A DNA stretch of 64,000 bases from Smittia aterrima (lineage: Eukaryota; Arthropoda; Insecta; Diptera; Chironomidae), in assembly GCA_033063855.1 (NCBI GenBank), contig CP093831.1, positions 14,756,001-14,820,000 on the forward strand. The letters run 5' to 3'. The translations under genes and the position numbers were made by a program. Under the pieces are notes generated by a model that was not told where the DNA came from, did no database searches, and saw only the letters and a program-made list of their open reading frames with translations. Below are positions 39,574 through 49,594 of the stretch, piece after piece (the first letter of the stretch is position 1; every line of letters starts with the position of its first letter).

Positions 39574-40446
39574 TTAATTGAATCTCTTCGATGGAAAAGC
39601 CTTTTTCATGTTCTTATTAAATTCGCCAAAAACATTTTTGAAATTTTCGCCAGCTTTCTCTCGGATTTCTCTCATCTTGATGTCCATGTTTTTGAAGTTA
39701 TTTCGATTGACAGTCTTCGATGAGTTTAAGCTTGATCCCTTGCTAGGATTTATTGATTTCGTTTCAGATTCTAGCAAAACTTCTTCGGACGACGACAAAC
39801 AGTAAACTGTTTGAAGGATTTCTTCGTAATTTGGTTCGATCGCGTTCTTTGTGATTTTACAAGATTCAGCTTTATCAGGACAAGTCACTCCTTCGCATTG
39901 GAAAATATTTGATTCAATGTTTGTCGATGTAGAAAAGTCTTCACTAATTGTTGGATCTGTAGCATTTTCCAAACGATCTTCAGTAGTTGACTCTTCACTT
40001 TCGACTTGAGTTGTCGTTTCGATCATTTCCTTAGTCTCAGTGGTTGATTCACCTACAGCAGATTCATTAACAAATAATTTCGATAGCTGCTTCATCTTGT
40101 TACTTAGTTCTGTCATCTTACTGTTCAGTGGATTCAAATATTCTTCCTTCACGTCTCTAATTTCGAGCGACGTCGATTGGCTTGGTTTAATTTCCTTTCG
40201 ACACAAAACCGAGTAGAAAGGGTAGAATGGCGTTGAGATCATTGTTGGATAAATGTAAGCGTAGAATGTTTCGCTATTTGGAACGCTTCTCTCATCAATT
40301 GGAGTAATCCTCGCTAAAATCGGAAAGTGATTTGGAGCTGAGTAGTAAGCTTGTTGTTGCCTGTTCCATTTCTTTGATTTATTAAGATCTTTGAAGTTCG
40401 CAGGAGATGCCAGAAGCACAAGAAAAACAAACACCAACGTCCACAT
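39574..40446 (-). CDS. Secreted low-complexity protein with C-x4-C-x6-C-x19-C domain (copy 1)
   Basis: A single uninterrupted open frame of 290 residues. Residues 1-16 form a signal peptide (LVFVFLVLLASPA). A region rich in Tyr, Pro and Phe follows, then an acidic Thr/Ser/Glu-rich segment (about 130-180). The shared domain has cysteines at 184, 189, 196 and 216, with CP after the second cysteine and CLSSS at the fourth. The tail is basic (ending KKAFPSKRFN) and contrasts with the acidic middle. It is the first of three same-strand paralogues, 128 bp from the next gene. A TCAGT initiator-like site lies at 40467-40471, about 20 nt before the ATG. Likely extracellular (matrix, secretion or cuticle-associated). 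The function is unknown and I do not recognise the family. Confidence 0.87.
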   Translation of the reverse strand: MWTLVFVFLVLLASPANFKDLNKSKKWNRQQQAYYSAPNHFPILARITPIDERSVPNSETFYAYIYPTMISTPFYPFYSVLCRKEIKPSQSTSLEIRDVKEEYLNPLNSKMTELSNKMKQLSKLFVNESAVGESTTETKEMIETTTQVESEESTTEDRLENATDPTISEDFSTSTNIESNIFQCEGVTCPDKAESCKITKNAIEPNYEEILQTVYCLSSSEEVLLESETKSINPSKGSSLNSSKTVNRNNFKNMDIKMREIREKAGENFKNVFGEFNKNMKKAFPSKRFN

Positions 40447-40466
40447 TTGTTGAAAAATTTGTCGAA

Positions 40467-40471
40467 ACTGA
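40467..40471 (-). promoter_or_regulatory. Arthropod initiator-like TCAGT upstream of the 39574-40446 gene
   Basis: On the minus strand TCAGTTTCG lies about 20 nt before the ATG, which would give a very short 5' UTR. No TATA-like element is seen 25-31 nt further upstream. Confidence 0.35.
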
Positions 40472-40569
40472 TTTGTTGAAAGAAATCAAAACACTTTCTT
40501 GATGCTTTGAACGATTTGTTCCATAAAAAAATGATTACACGGCTTAACATTCTTTTTTGAATTCTCCAT

Positions 40570-40575
40570 TTTATT
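40570..40575 (-). terminator. Poly(A) signal overlapping the stop codon of the 40575-42278 gene
   Basis: On the minus strand the AATAAA starts with the last base of the TAA stop codon, so the 3' UTR would be only some 15-30 nt long. It lies 124 nt upstream of the next gene's ATG. Confidence 0.5.
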
Positions 40576-42278
40576 TAATAAGTTGGATTAAAGAAATCTC
40601 CTAAACTGATAAGATTCTCTTGCAAATGATCGACAGGAACAATTTCTGTTTTCTTATAGAATCTTCCTGGCGTTGGATTGTCAACGAGACCTTCGCGTGT
40701 TTTCAGAACGACCTTTGATGCCGAGAGACATTCGGAGACTTTAAGCATTTGACTGAAATCTGGTGGCAAACTTTTAACGTTAGAGCGACAGAACTTAGCT
40801 TCGCTCGGACAAACGAGTTCGCCACAACTTGGAAGAATTCCACTCGAGTCATCTCTGGAGCTTTCAGTTGCGACACTTTCAGTCGTTGTTAGGACTTGGA
40901 TGATCTCCTCTGTAACAACTCTCGGCGGTTCGAGGATCTTCTCTGTAACAATTCTCGGAGGTTCGTCTGTTGTGTGCTTTTCAATTTCTTGGGGAACGGT
41001 TGTAAGCTCTTCAGTAATTTCTGCTACGATATCGGGAACCTTATTTTCACTTTCTGTTTCTGAAACTTCGTTATCAATAATTGATTGTTCTGTTGCTTCT
41101 TCAACCGCAATCCCTTCATTCATGTCTGTCGTTTCTTTCCAATTTAGTTCCAAATTTGATATGATTTCAGCAAGATCTTCTACAAATTCTGTCGCGACTT
41201 CTGCTTGCTCTTCAGGTAATTCTGTCGTGTCCTCGGGTTGTTCTCCTGCTAATTCTGTCGTGAACTCGGCTTGATTTTCTGCTAATTCAGTTGTGACCTC
41301 AACTTGATCGTCCGTCTCGAAAATGTTTTCAATTTCTTCTTGTTCATCAGTCGATTCTTCAGAGGAAAGTGCATCGGGGACGTCATCATTCAATGATCTT
41401 GCTTGTAAGTATTGATTTGCCAATTTCAATTCTCTTTTAAGTTCATCTGGTGGAGAGGCATTTGCGAATTTTGATACGTCCACAACTTCCGGTTCATCGA
41501 GGGCGGAAGCTTCTTCTTCTTCTCCTGGTGTTGCTTGAACGACTATCGGCTCAGTAGAATGGCTCCAAGGACCTGCGTATTCCGGCCTCGATGCGATTGA
41601 AGCAGCAATTTCATCAGCTAGTTCTTCATAATGTTTGAAGGAATCTTTGGGCGGAGTTCTGAAAGGAACTAAGTTGGTGTTCTTAAGGATTGAGATTGGA
41701 TCGATGGTAAAACCCTCATTATCCGACTCATCATCTTCAAAGTTCTCACTGTCCTCATCGTCATTGATTTCGCTGTTATCTCCAATTGTCCAATCGTCTG
41801 CTGTGTCATCTTTGAAGTATTCTTTATAGAACTGATTCAATGCATCGTTTATACTTTCTTCATCGGCCTCTTTGCCACGTCTGGAGATTTCCATCGAGTT
41901 CGTCCCTGCATCGTCACTTTCTTTTACAATTTCATCGTTTTCTAATTCATCGTCATTTTCGAAATGTTTCTTGTTGAATTGGTTTTCTTCTTCACTTGAA
42001 GGTGAATCGTTTATTAAAGTTTCTTCATCGCTTAGAGCTTCATCAATAAGTTTAGCTTCAGCATTTCTTCTCAAAAGAGGAGAATCACTGTCAAACCTTG
42101 ATCCGAGACGCGTCTCAGCGATCGGAGGATTGGGAATCATTTGTTCGTAAGGAATGATAAAAGCTAGCAAAGGTCGTCCCGCCTGTCGTCTCAAGCTATC
42201 GGCGTCATATGAATCGTAGCTCTCACATAATTCCGTGAAAAAGGAAAGAGCAGTCACGAAAGAAATTAAAAGCTCCAT
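40575..42278 (-). CDS. Large acidic secreted protein with C-x4-C-x6-C-x19-C domain (copy 2)
   Basis: A single-exon frame of 567 residues. A signal peptide (about 1-18, LLISFVTALSFFTELC) is followed by a strongly acidic Asp/Glu/Ser-rich body (about 70-200). Four diverged 11-residue repeats of the type TTELAENQAEF follow, then a doubled EPPRVVTE segment. The shared domain has cysteines at 485, 490, 497 and 517 (CGELVCP...CLSAS), followed by a short tail with DNPTPG. No transmembrane segment is present after the leader. The acidic, repeat-bearing body suggests a calcium- or matrix-binding extracellular protein; that is inference. The gene sits between two paralogues on the same strand, with spacers of 128 and 238 bp, indicating tandem duplication. 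I do not recognise the family. Antisense open frames inside it are compositional shadows. Confidence 0.9.
   Translation of the reverse strand: MELLISFVTALSFFTELCESYDSYDADSLRRQAGRPLLAFIIPYEQMIPNPPIAETRLGSRFDSDSPLLRRNAEAKLIDEALSDEETLINDSPSSEEENQFNKKHFENDDELENDEIVKESDDAGTNSMEISRRGKEADEESINDALNQFYKEYFKDDTADDWTIGDNSEINDDEDSENFEDDESDNEGFTIDPISILKNTNLVPFRTPPKDSFKHYEELADEIAASIASRPEYAGPWSHSTEPIVVQATPGEEEEASALDEPEVVDVSKFANASPPDELKRELKLANQYLQARSLNDDVPDALSSEESTDEQEEIENIFETDDQVEVTTELAENQAEFTTELAGEQPEDTTELPEEQAEVATEFVEDLAEIISNLELNWKETTDMNEGIAVEEATEQSIIDNEVSETESENKVPDIVAEITEELTTVPQEIEKHTTDEPPRIVTEKILEPPRVVTEEIIQVLTTTESVATESSRDDSSGILPSCGELVCPSEAKFCRSNVKSLPPDFSQMLKVSECLSASKVVLKTREGLVDNPTPGRFYKKTEIVPVDHLQENLISLGDFFNPTY
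40885..40966 (-). repeat. Two-copy 36-nt coding repeat (EPPR-V/I-VTE)
   Basis: Two adjacent 36-nt units in the copy 2 gene encode EPPRIVTEKIL and EPPRVVTEEII. The nucleotide match is high, which suggests recent slippage duplication. Confidence 0.75.
41174..41310 (-). repeat. Four diverged 33-nt coding repeats (TTELxxxQxEx)
   Basis: Four in-frame 11-residue units, TTELAENQAEF, TTELAGEQPED, TTELPEEQAEV and ATEFVEDLAEI, lie in tandem inside the copy 2 protein. Boundaries are approximate. Confidence 0.8.
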
Positions 42279-42295
42279 TCCGAATCAAAACTTAA

Positions 42296-42328
42296 ACTGA
42301 CGATTTGCTGATAGTTTCAATATTTATT
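42296..42328 (-). promoter_or_regulatory. Possible core promoter of the 40575-42278 gene (TATA-like plus TCAGT)
   Basis: On the minus strand TCAGT (42300-42296) has an ATAAATA (42327-42321) at about -29 to -23 relative to its A. That is TATA/Inr spacing, placed 20 nt before the ATG. The same AATAAATA can serve as poly(A) signal for the upstream paralogue. Confidence 0.4.
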
Positions 42329-42516
42329 TCGATTCCTTCAATTTTTAATTAATTTTCCATGCAAAAGCTGATTTGTTAATTGGATCAATCACGCTCTCCA
42401 AGCTTTTCCTTAAATCTAAAAGTTAGTTCAGTTCATCAAAGTCCATGCAGAGAGATAAAAGCAGTTCATGCAAAGTTCATTTAAGGTTTTGATGTAACGC
42501 CTGTTGATAAAAAATA

Positions 42517-43447
42517 TTAATATTGATTATCACGATCTTCATTGTCTTCAAAGTTTTGATAGCCATAGTAGTTGTTAGGAGGGTTGTAGAAAGGAAAGGA
42601 GTTGCCGAAGGGAAAGTTGTTTGTGAAGGGATTGTTGTTGCCGAAAGGGAAATTATTCGTGAAAGGATTGTTGTTACCAAATGGAAATCCCTCACCAAAG
42701 CTATTTCGCATTTGCGTTTGCAAGTTCTTATTGAACTCATTCATTTGATGCTGGAATCTCTCTTGTTGCTCATGGAGTTGAGTTTGCATTCGTCGGGTCT
42801 CTCGACTGAGAATCTCCTGTTCTTCTTTAGTCAAAGTTTTGCCAGAGCCAGTGCTGTACTGCGAGAATCCGTTGCTGTCTTCAGACATAATCATTCCCTC
42901 TCGACTAACTTTCGTATGACGACTGTAGGGAGGCTGAGCGTTCGGGTAAGGATTCTTCTCAATAATTTCGTTTGATTTCAAAACCGCTCCACTCTTATCG
43001 AGACATTCGGAGATCGTTCTCATGTTGTTGATGTCATTAGACTTTGCTTCGCTAGTGACGACACATTTGAAGGTGTCCGATGGACAAACTAAACCTCCGC
43101 ACGTGACTGAAAAGGAATTCGTTTAAAATATCTTAAGTTGTGAAAGCTTTGACTAATTTACAATAATCCCCGTCAATAATAATTCTAGGATTCGATACGC
43201 TGATGTAATCGTAAGCTTCTCCGTTTGCTCCCGAGACTCTGTTGACTATAACTGATCCTTGGCCATTGGATTGAAATACAGAATTAGATTGACCGGATCC
43301 ACCTGAAGTTGTGAAGGAGCTTCCTCCGTTTCCAAATTGCGATTGAGTTCCGGTGTAGAAATTGTTCTGCGTTCCGTCATTTCTATCAGCAGCGCTGATC
43401 ATAACAACATTCAGTAAAGCGATGAAACATTTCGCAGGAATCCCCAT
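42517..43447 (-). CDS. Secreted Asn/Phe-rich protein with C-x4-C-x6-C-x19-C domain (copy 3)
   Basis: Two exons, 43447-43162 and 43106-42517, are joined in phase 1 across a 55-bp intron (donor GTAAAT, acceptor TTTTCAG) and give 291 residues. The signal peptide is about residues 1-20 (CFIALLNVVMISA). A Gly/Ser/Gln/Asn-rich region follows. The shared domain has cysteines at 98, 103, 110 and 130 (CGGLVCP...CLDKS). Next come a Gln-rich predicted helix (about 185-230) and a tail with two 12-residue repeats of FPFGNNNPFTNN, ending in Asn/Tyr/Asp. Unlike its two intronless neighbours, this copy has an intron just two codons before the first domain cysteine and carries its low-complexity region mainly after the domain. 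The function is unknown and presumably extracellular. Minus-strand AATAAA at 42323-42328 is its likely poly(A) signal. Confidence 0.87.
42590..42685 (-). repeat. 36-nt tandem coding repeat (FPFGNNNPFTNN)
   Basis: Two near-identical 12-residue units plus a partial third (FPFGNSFPFYN) occur in the C-terminal part of the copy 3 gene. The nucleotide copies differ only slightly. Boundaries are approximate. Confidence 0.8.
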
Positions 43448-44318
43448 TTTCGTCTAGAAGAATTTTTTTTTTGTTGACTCTTCGAGTGAAAAATTGAACG
43501 AAATTTCGAGATAACGTGAAAACTTTCGTGGAACAAATAACTAAATGACTCACTGGTTGAGTAAGAAACTTAATATTCACGGAATTGTGCCTTTAAAGCA
43601 ATTCTATTGTTGACAGCTGTTCTGGAACAATGAAACTGATGATCTAACGTCAAATGTTCTTCGAGATAAACAACAGATCACGCTACAAGTCACAAATCCA
43701 ACTGAGAAAATAATTTTAAAGTCGTTTCTCTTAAACAAGCTGAGACGAGTTATCTGTCAATGCTGTAGCTTCGAAATTTACCTAATTTGCTTATTGCAAA
43801 AGTCGCCGAATAATTATTTTCGATGGACTCCGCTCACCAATAAATAACAACACAATCGCCTCGGAAATTTGTTTACACGTGAACCAATACTCGGGCAATG
43901 AAAACACAAAAAGTTATTAAGATTCAAAGCTGATAACGCGGGTTACGGATCAGCAACTTAGCGAACAGAAGATGAAATTTGCTTTCTTTAGTTTACAATA
44001 ACTTTTTATTACAAAAATATTTGAAGACGCTAAACTTTTTGATTTTTAACTTTTTCGACTTAAAACTTAAAATATATTTTCGCCAACTCAATAAATTGTG
44101 AACTTAATAAATCTCTTTAGACTTTAACTCTTTCAAAAGGCTCGTTCGAATGACGAAGTAAAGAAGCACGAAGTGAAATGTTAATAATTTATGAGTCAAC
44201 AGGGGAAATAGAATTTTTTTGCGTAGTAAAATGTGTGTAAAATGCGCTTGTCAGGAAAATTAAAATTAATTAAATATTTTGTTATCTCTTTTTGGTAAAA
44301 TACTGGAAACTTTTCTGT
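43448..44318. other. Intergenic region between copy 3 and Hip1
   Basis: It holds the promoter of copy 3 and the 3' UTR of Hip1. A minus-strand AATAAA (TTTATT at 44005-44010) about 310 nt past the Hip1 stop is a candidate poly(A) signal. No coding content was seen. Confidence 0.5.
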
Positions 44319-47300
44319 TTACTCTGCTGCTTGATAATTTTGTCGACGCAAAGCTGATAATCTCATCCTTTCCACTTGAAGAGCTTGCTCAAGTTCGAGA
44401 ACTTTTACTTGAACTTCCATTTCCTTTGTCTTTGCTTGATGGATAGAGAGTTTTGTGAAATCTAAATCTTGACCTTCCTCAAGACGTTGACTGCAATCTT
44501 TTGCTGTAGCCACAACGATTCCAGTCGATTGTGTTACATTCTTTGAAGCTTGAGTCAACTCTTGAAGGTTTTGACTTGATCGAGGAGCTTTAACTCTACT
44601 GGCAACTACGAGCTGAGCAGTACAAGCAGCGATCTCCTGAGCAGCAACAACGATGTCCAAAGTGTGTTTCGATTCTCCTTTAACAGCTTTGTTAGCCGCC
44701 TCGCTATAAAGAGAAGAGTTTAGTGATATTCCAAGTTTAATTTTTAAGAATTTCAACTTACACCAAGAATTTGGCTCCATTGGCGACACTTTTTGCAGCG
44801 GAAATGAGACCTTCAGTCCATTGGTTGTTTCCTAAAATAAGAATTAAAGTGTTAAAGTCATCAAATTTGTTTTTTAAATCATAAAAACTCACTTTTGTAA
44901 AACTCTTTAGCTGACGCTGATCCTTTTCCCAAAGCAATGATCTCAGTTTGAACTTTTCTCGACTTCTGAACAAGAATTTGAATGCATCGCATCAGATTTG
45001 TGCAAGAATCAAGAATCTTCTCGTTGACTTCCAATTTAAGTCCAGAATCGGAAGTTTTCGTTAGAGTCAACATGTCAACGATTTTTTGAGCGGCCTAAAA
45101 GATTAAAAGTCTAGAAAGGAATTCAATGGTAAAACAAAACAAATTTACTTCTTCAATCGCCTTGTCCATTCCGCTCAACTCCTTCTCAACTAGATCACCC
45201 AGCTGATCAATATCATCGTTGTTGTTTGACAAGTCTCCAATCATATTCGTAATTTTGTAAAGTTTTTCTTTCAGCTCATCGACTTGGCTGTCCACCAGAT
45301 CAGCTTTGCTGCTTGTATAAAGAGACTCAAAGACTCGTGCAGTAGACTGACCAAAATCCTTGATCTCATTTGCTATTTCTGTTGATGACAAAGAGAGAAA
45401 ACGTTAAATTTTATAAGAAAGATTGATCGTTCAACATACCAAGAAAGAAAAGCATGCAAAATTAATGATCAAAGTCAAAAACAAAATTTAAACACGATTG
45501 TTCAAGGAAAGAAATGTTTACTCACTTTCTCCTGTGTCAATGTTTGTTGATTTGTTACAAATCGCCATGCCTTGCTCGTGAACCGAAGCTAGAAGATGAC
45601 CCGATGCTTGAACTTTGCGAACCAGCGCTTCAACATTATTGTTATCTTTTCGATAATTCTCGTGAACGATCTTTAGCTTCGTTAAAACATCTTGAAGTTC
45701 CTCGGCGATCATAATGAAGTAGGTCGAAGTTCCACTTGCACCTGGCGTTTCGCTGTCGGTGATCGCTCGTAAAGTGATTTTCTCTGACGTTTTGATACAA
45801 GTTTCGAGCAAAGCTCTCAACGCTGTCTCGCCATGAATTTTTGAATTCATCAAATCGAGTTCGAGTTGTTGAATTCTCGCTAGAGCTTCGTTATGCTTTT
45901 GATCCATTTGTTCCTGTTGATGCAATAAATCTTGGATATCAGTTTCAAATGTTTCTTTCTCAACAATCACTCGATCGTAGTTTGCGTTCAGTTGCTAAAA
46001 TCATAAAAGTTTGAGTCAGTAAAATTTTGAAAATAAACATTTGATCATGAAATTTGATGAAGTGGAATGAGTTTCGGGTTAAACATGCGGTGATGATGTG
46101 AGAACTTAGTTGTTAGTACTTCGAATTTCTCGTTGTTTTCTTGGAGTTGAAGATTGAGAGTTTCGATCTCTTTAGTTGAAGTTTCATGTTGCTCATTCAT
46201 TTTAGTTTCCAATTCATCGCATTCAGATTTTTTCAGTTCAATTTCTTGTGAAAGCGAATCGTTTGAAGATTTTAAATCAACGACTAATCCGTCGAGATCA
46301 AATTTTTCTTTTTCAATAATTTCAAGTCTTTCGATTGTTGACAGCGCTTCTTTATAAGATTTCATCGTTTCAGTATTTTGATTCTCGAGTTCAACTTGTT
46401 GAAGACTCATAGCTTCTTGCAACTTTTCGATACTCCATTCGCAAGACTTAAGTTGAGAAGTTAGATCGGTGATCACGGCATCTTTAGTTTCTTTCAAATT
46501 TTCTATTTCTTGTGACGCCTTTTCTGTTTCTTCAGCAATTTTTGCTTCAAGTTCTTGGCACTCAGATTTCTTTTGCTCAACTTCGTTCGAAAGAGAATCA
46601 TTCACAGCTTTCAATTCAACGTTGGCATCTTCAAGCTCAAGTTTCTCCTTCTCAATCACTTCAAGCTTTTCAATTTTGTCCAAAGCTTCTTGATAAGCTT
46701 CGTCAATTTTACTTTTGCTCTTCGTGACATCTTCAAGATCGCTTGCGAGTTGAGTTCTCTCTTTTTCCAGCTTAGAAGACTCTTCACTCAACTTTTCGAT
46801 GTTTCCTTGTAGATTTTCGATTTTACCAATCAACTCAATTGTTTTCGAGGCCTTTTCAGTCTCAGTTTCATTGAGCTGGGCAGAAATTTCAGACTTTTCC
46901 TTCTCCAAACTCTCTAACTTTTCAGAAAGCTCTGCTTTCTCATTCAAGATTTCATCATGAGCAGAACTAATTTGCTAAGAATATTAATTTTGTTAGAAAT
47001 GACTTGACTCGTTAGTAAAATGAAGGGGGATATTAAACAAACAATGAAAACCGTGGAACACAAACCAACAAAATGAGTGACTTGATGGGATGAAATGAAA
47101 GATTTTTTCTCGCTTACCTGGAATTTTTCTTCGTTCTCCTGCATTTGATTTTTCAACGTTTCGATATCTTTAGATGAAGTTTCGAGATGTTCGTTTAATT
47201 TGATCTCCAATGCTTCATACTCGGAAGTTTTATGATTAACTTGCTCGTTCAACGATTCGTTAACAGCTCTTTGCTTTGAATTCTCTTCTTCTAGCTCATG

Positions 47301-49594
47301 CTTCTCTTGTTCAACGATCTTCAGTTTCTCGAGGGAAACCAAAGTTTGCTGGTAAGAGTTCTCAACGTTTGATTTGGTACTTAAAACGTCTTCATATTGT
47401 TGCTCAAGTTGAGTCTTTTCCTCGATCAATTTTGATGAGTTTTGACGCATCTCTTCTAGACTTTCTTGTAAAGAGTTAAGATTCACACGAAGCTCTGCGA
47501 TCTCAGCACTTTTCGATGATTCAACATCTTGATATTGATCGAGGAGCGATAGCTTCTCTTGTTCCAAACTCTTAATCTTTTCAGAAAGTTCGTCCTTTTC
47601 TCTTACAGCGTTATTTGAGCGTTGCTGTAGAGTTTCTGAAACTTTTGTCTGCTCCATCTCAATTTCAATCAGCTTCGCTTTAATTTCTTCTTTTTCCTTT
47701 GAAGCTTCCGACGCAATCTTTGTATTCTCTGCGAGTTGCTTGCTGACTTCTCCATGCTAAAATTAAATTAGAGAGTTAGAATTTTGATGAGCTTAAGCTT
47801 TAAGCCTTAAAAGAGGACTTTACGAGCTTAGCATACGGAATCAGGTTAATCACTTAGCAGTACGAGAATAACTTTGTGTTCGCTCATACCTTCTTCGTCA
47901 TAACCATTTCGTGATGCTTTCAAGTTCACAAAAGAATTTTAAGCAAAATGCAAATAGGAAAACAAACTTTCGTCTTACCTGTCTCAACAACTTGATGTGC
48001 TCGTCTCTTATCTGAGTGTACATATTTTTAAGCTTCTGGAACTTCTCTTCACTAGATTTTGCTCGTTCTTCTTCAGCTTGCACTTTTTCTGAATAACAAA
48101 TTAAGATAAATAATGAAACGAATTTAACGTTTAATGAACTCACGTTCTAAGACTGGAGCTGACTGCATTTTTAATTCCATTTCTTCTTTCTCGATGCCTA
48201 AAAAGATTATTTTATAAAACTATTTTCAGCTTCAGAAACTTCAAAGTCTTACGCATGTTTGTCAATTCATTTCTCGTTTGAGAAAGTTCGGCGTTGATCT
48301 TCGCGACATGTTCTTGAACGTGACCTTCGTATTCTCTTTTCTCAACAGTAACATGTTTGATCATTTGCTGCTGTCTCTCCATTTCATGTTGCATTTGTCT
48401 TATCATCTCATCTCGTTCTTTAAGCAAGGCATCGAAGTCAATTGAAGGTAATGGCGGAGGAGTCTTAGCTCTAGGTGGCAATGGTGGTTCAGGAGCTGTT
48501 GTGTCTACAAGATCACCAACAACCGATTGGTTGTCTGGTTCATTCGATTCTTGTGGAACGACAACGACTGGCGCTGTGTAATTTCCCAAATCACTTTGAA
48601 CCAAAAAGTTTGGTGGATTGCCTGGCAACGCTGGAACCTTAATCAAGTTAACGAAATATTGAAGCTGACCCGCTTGCTTGTAGAAACTATTGAGCTGTCG
48701 GAAAAGCGTTTTAAACCGATCGCGATGACCATTAAGCAAATCATCGGGAAGATTGGCATGTAGGAGGAACATCAATCGAACAACAAAGTCGTAAAGTTGA
48801 TTCGAGTCTTGAATGCAGGGAATAAGCGGAGCTAGTCGGCATTGACCCGATGGTGTCATGGAGGAAACTCCGAACGTTTGAATAGAGTTGAAAACTAAAA
48901 CAGAAAAATCGATTAAAAAATATCGAGAAAGGAATTATTATGCTCAGTTACTCGTTGCTTGAAGCGCCACAATGTCGTCAAGGTAATCAAACCTAAAAAG
49001 TGTAAACAAAAGTCAAGAATTTGTAATTCGTTGTAATCAATTAAACTCACATTTCAACCGCCAACTGAAAATAAACGTTGATATCATTCTCAGCAATACG
49101 ATCCAGCTCACCACGTTTAAGAACGAGATTTCCAGGAAATCGCGGATTTCTGTCATGAAAGTTGAGCTTCGTTACAAGAAGCTTCGAGTACTGCTTTATG
49201 CAAAGTCCGTAGCCATCGTTGAGGTGACCTAAATAATAAAAAGGACATCAGTCGCTTGTCCATGCTTCAATTTTGCTTAGTACATACCCCAAAGTTTTCC
49301 CATTTCAGTGATCATGTTTCTATGACGCATCGAATGTTGGATAACAAGATGATGACCTTCCCTCAAAAGCTTGTGAAGAACATGACAGAACTTCCAGGCT
49401 GTGATTCGATTGTCTTGAAGTGGTTGTCGAATAGCAATTGCCCAGAATGCATGACCTCCATTTGAATGATATGTGCCAATGATTGCAGCTCGAACATGTT
49501 TCGACTTCACTGGCGCTTCGAAGGAATTAAAAGCTTTGCTAATACTGATGGTGAGCTGATAATATTCTTTATCAGTCAATGAGTTATGCGTCAT
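44319..49594 (-). CDS. Hip1: Huntingtin-interacting protein 1 family endocytic adaptor
   Basis: Thirteen exons (49594-49288, 49228-49051, 48992-48952, 48894-48253, 48197-48144, 48088-47979, 47756-47118, 46974-46120, 45994-45526, 45378-45149, 45094-44893, 44831-44762, 44703-44319) close in frame to 1393 residues. Residues 1 to about 285 are an ANTH domain (AFNSFEAPVKSKHVRAAI, FCHVLHKLLREGHH), which in this family binds phosphoinositides. A proline-rich segment (about 309-325, PPLPPRAKTPPPLP) is a potential SH3 ligand. A long coiled coil follows, including the conserved KFQKLKNMYTQIRDEHIKLL region that in HIP1 binds clathrin light chain. The C-terminus (about 1172-1393) is the I/LWEQ (THATCH) actin-binding module, ending in the conserved LELEQALQVERMRLSALR helix. 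The family links clathrin coats to F-actin during endocytosis. Length is notable: HIP1/HIP1R are about 1000-1100 residues, and here exons 7 and 8 add duplicated coiled coil. The start at 49594 gives a typical ANTH N-terminus (MTHNSLTDKEYYQL). Confidence 0.95.
46120..47756 (-). repeat. Intragenic coiled-coil duplication in Hip1 exons 7 and 8
   Basis: Residues 496-657 (exon 7) and about 668-825 (exon 8) align along their length: ELSEK, EKL, SSKL, YQ..L..LEKL, IEKEK.ELE, VN[ED]SL, K.SE...LE.K. A partial third copy at 863-942 repeats the second half and ends, like exon 7, in QENNEKF just before the donor. Part of the similarity could come from heptad bias, but the shared ordered landmarks favour true duplication. 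Confidence 0.75.

Noticed and set aside
40900..41274. 124-residue plus-strand Ser/Val-rich frame
   Set aside because: It is the antisense shadow of the acidic repeat region of the 567-residue gene.
42523..42975. 150-residue plus-strand open frame
   Set aside because: It lies antisense to copy 3 of the secreted family, whose exon has domain support; the reading is a shadow of a repeat-rich exon.
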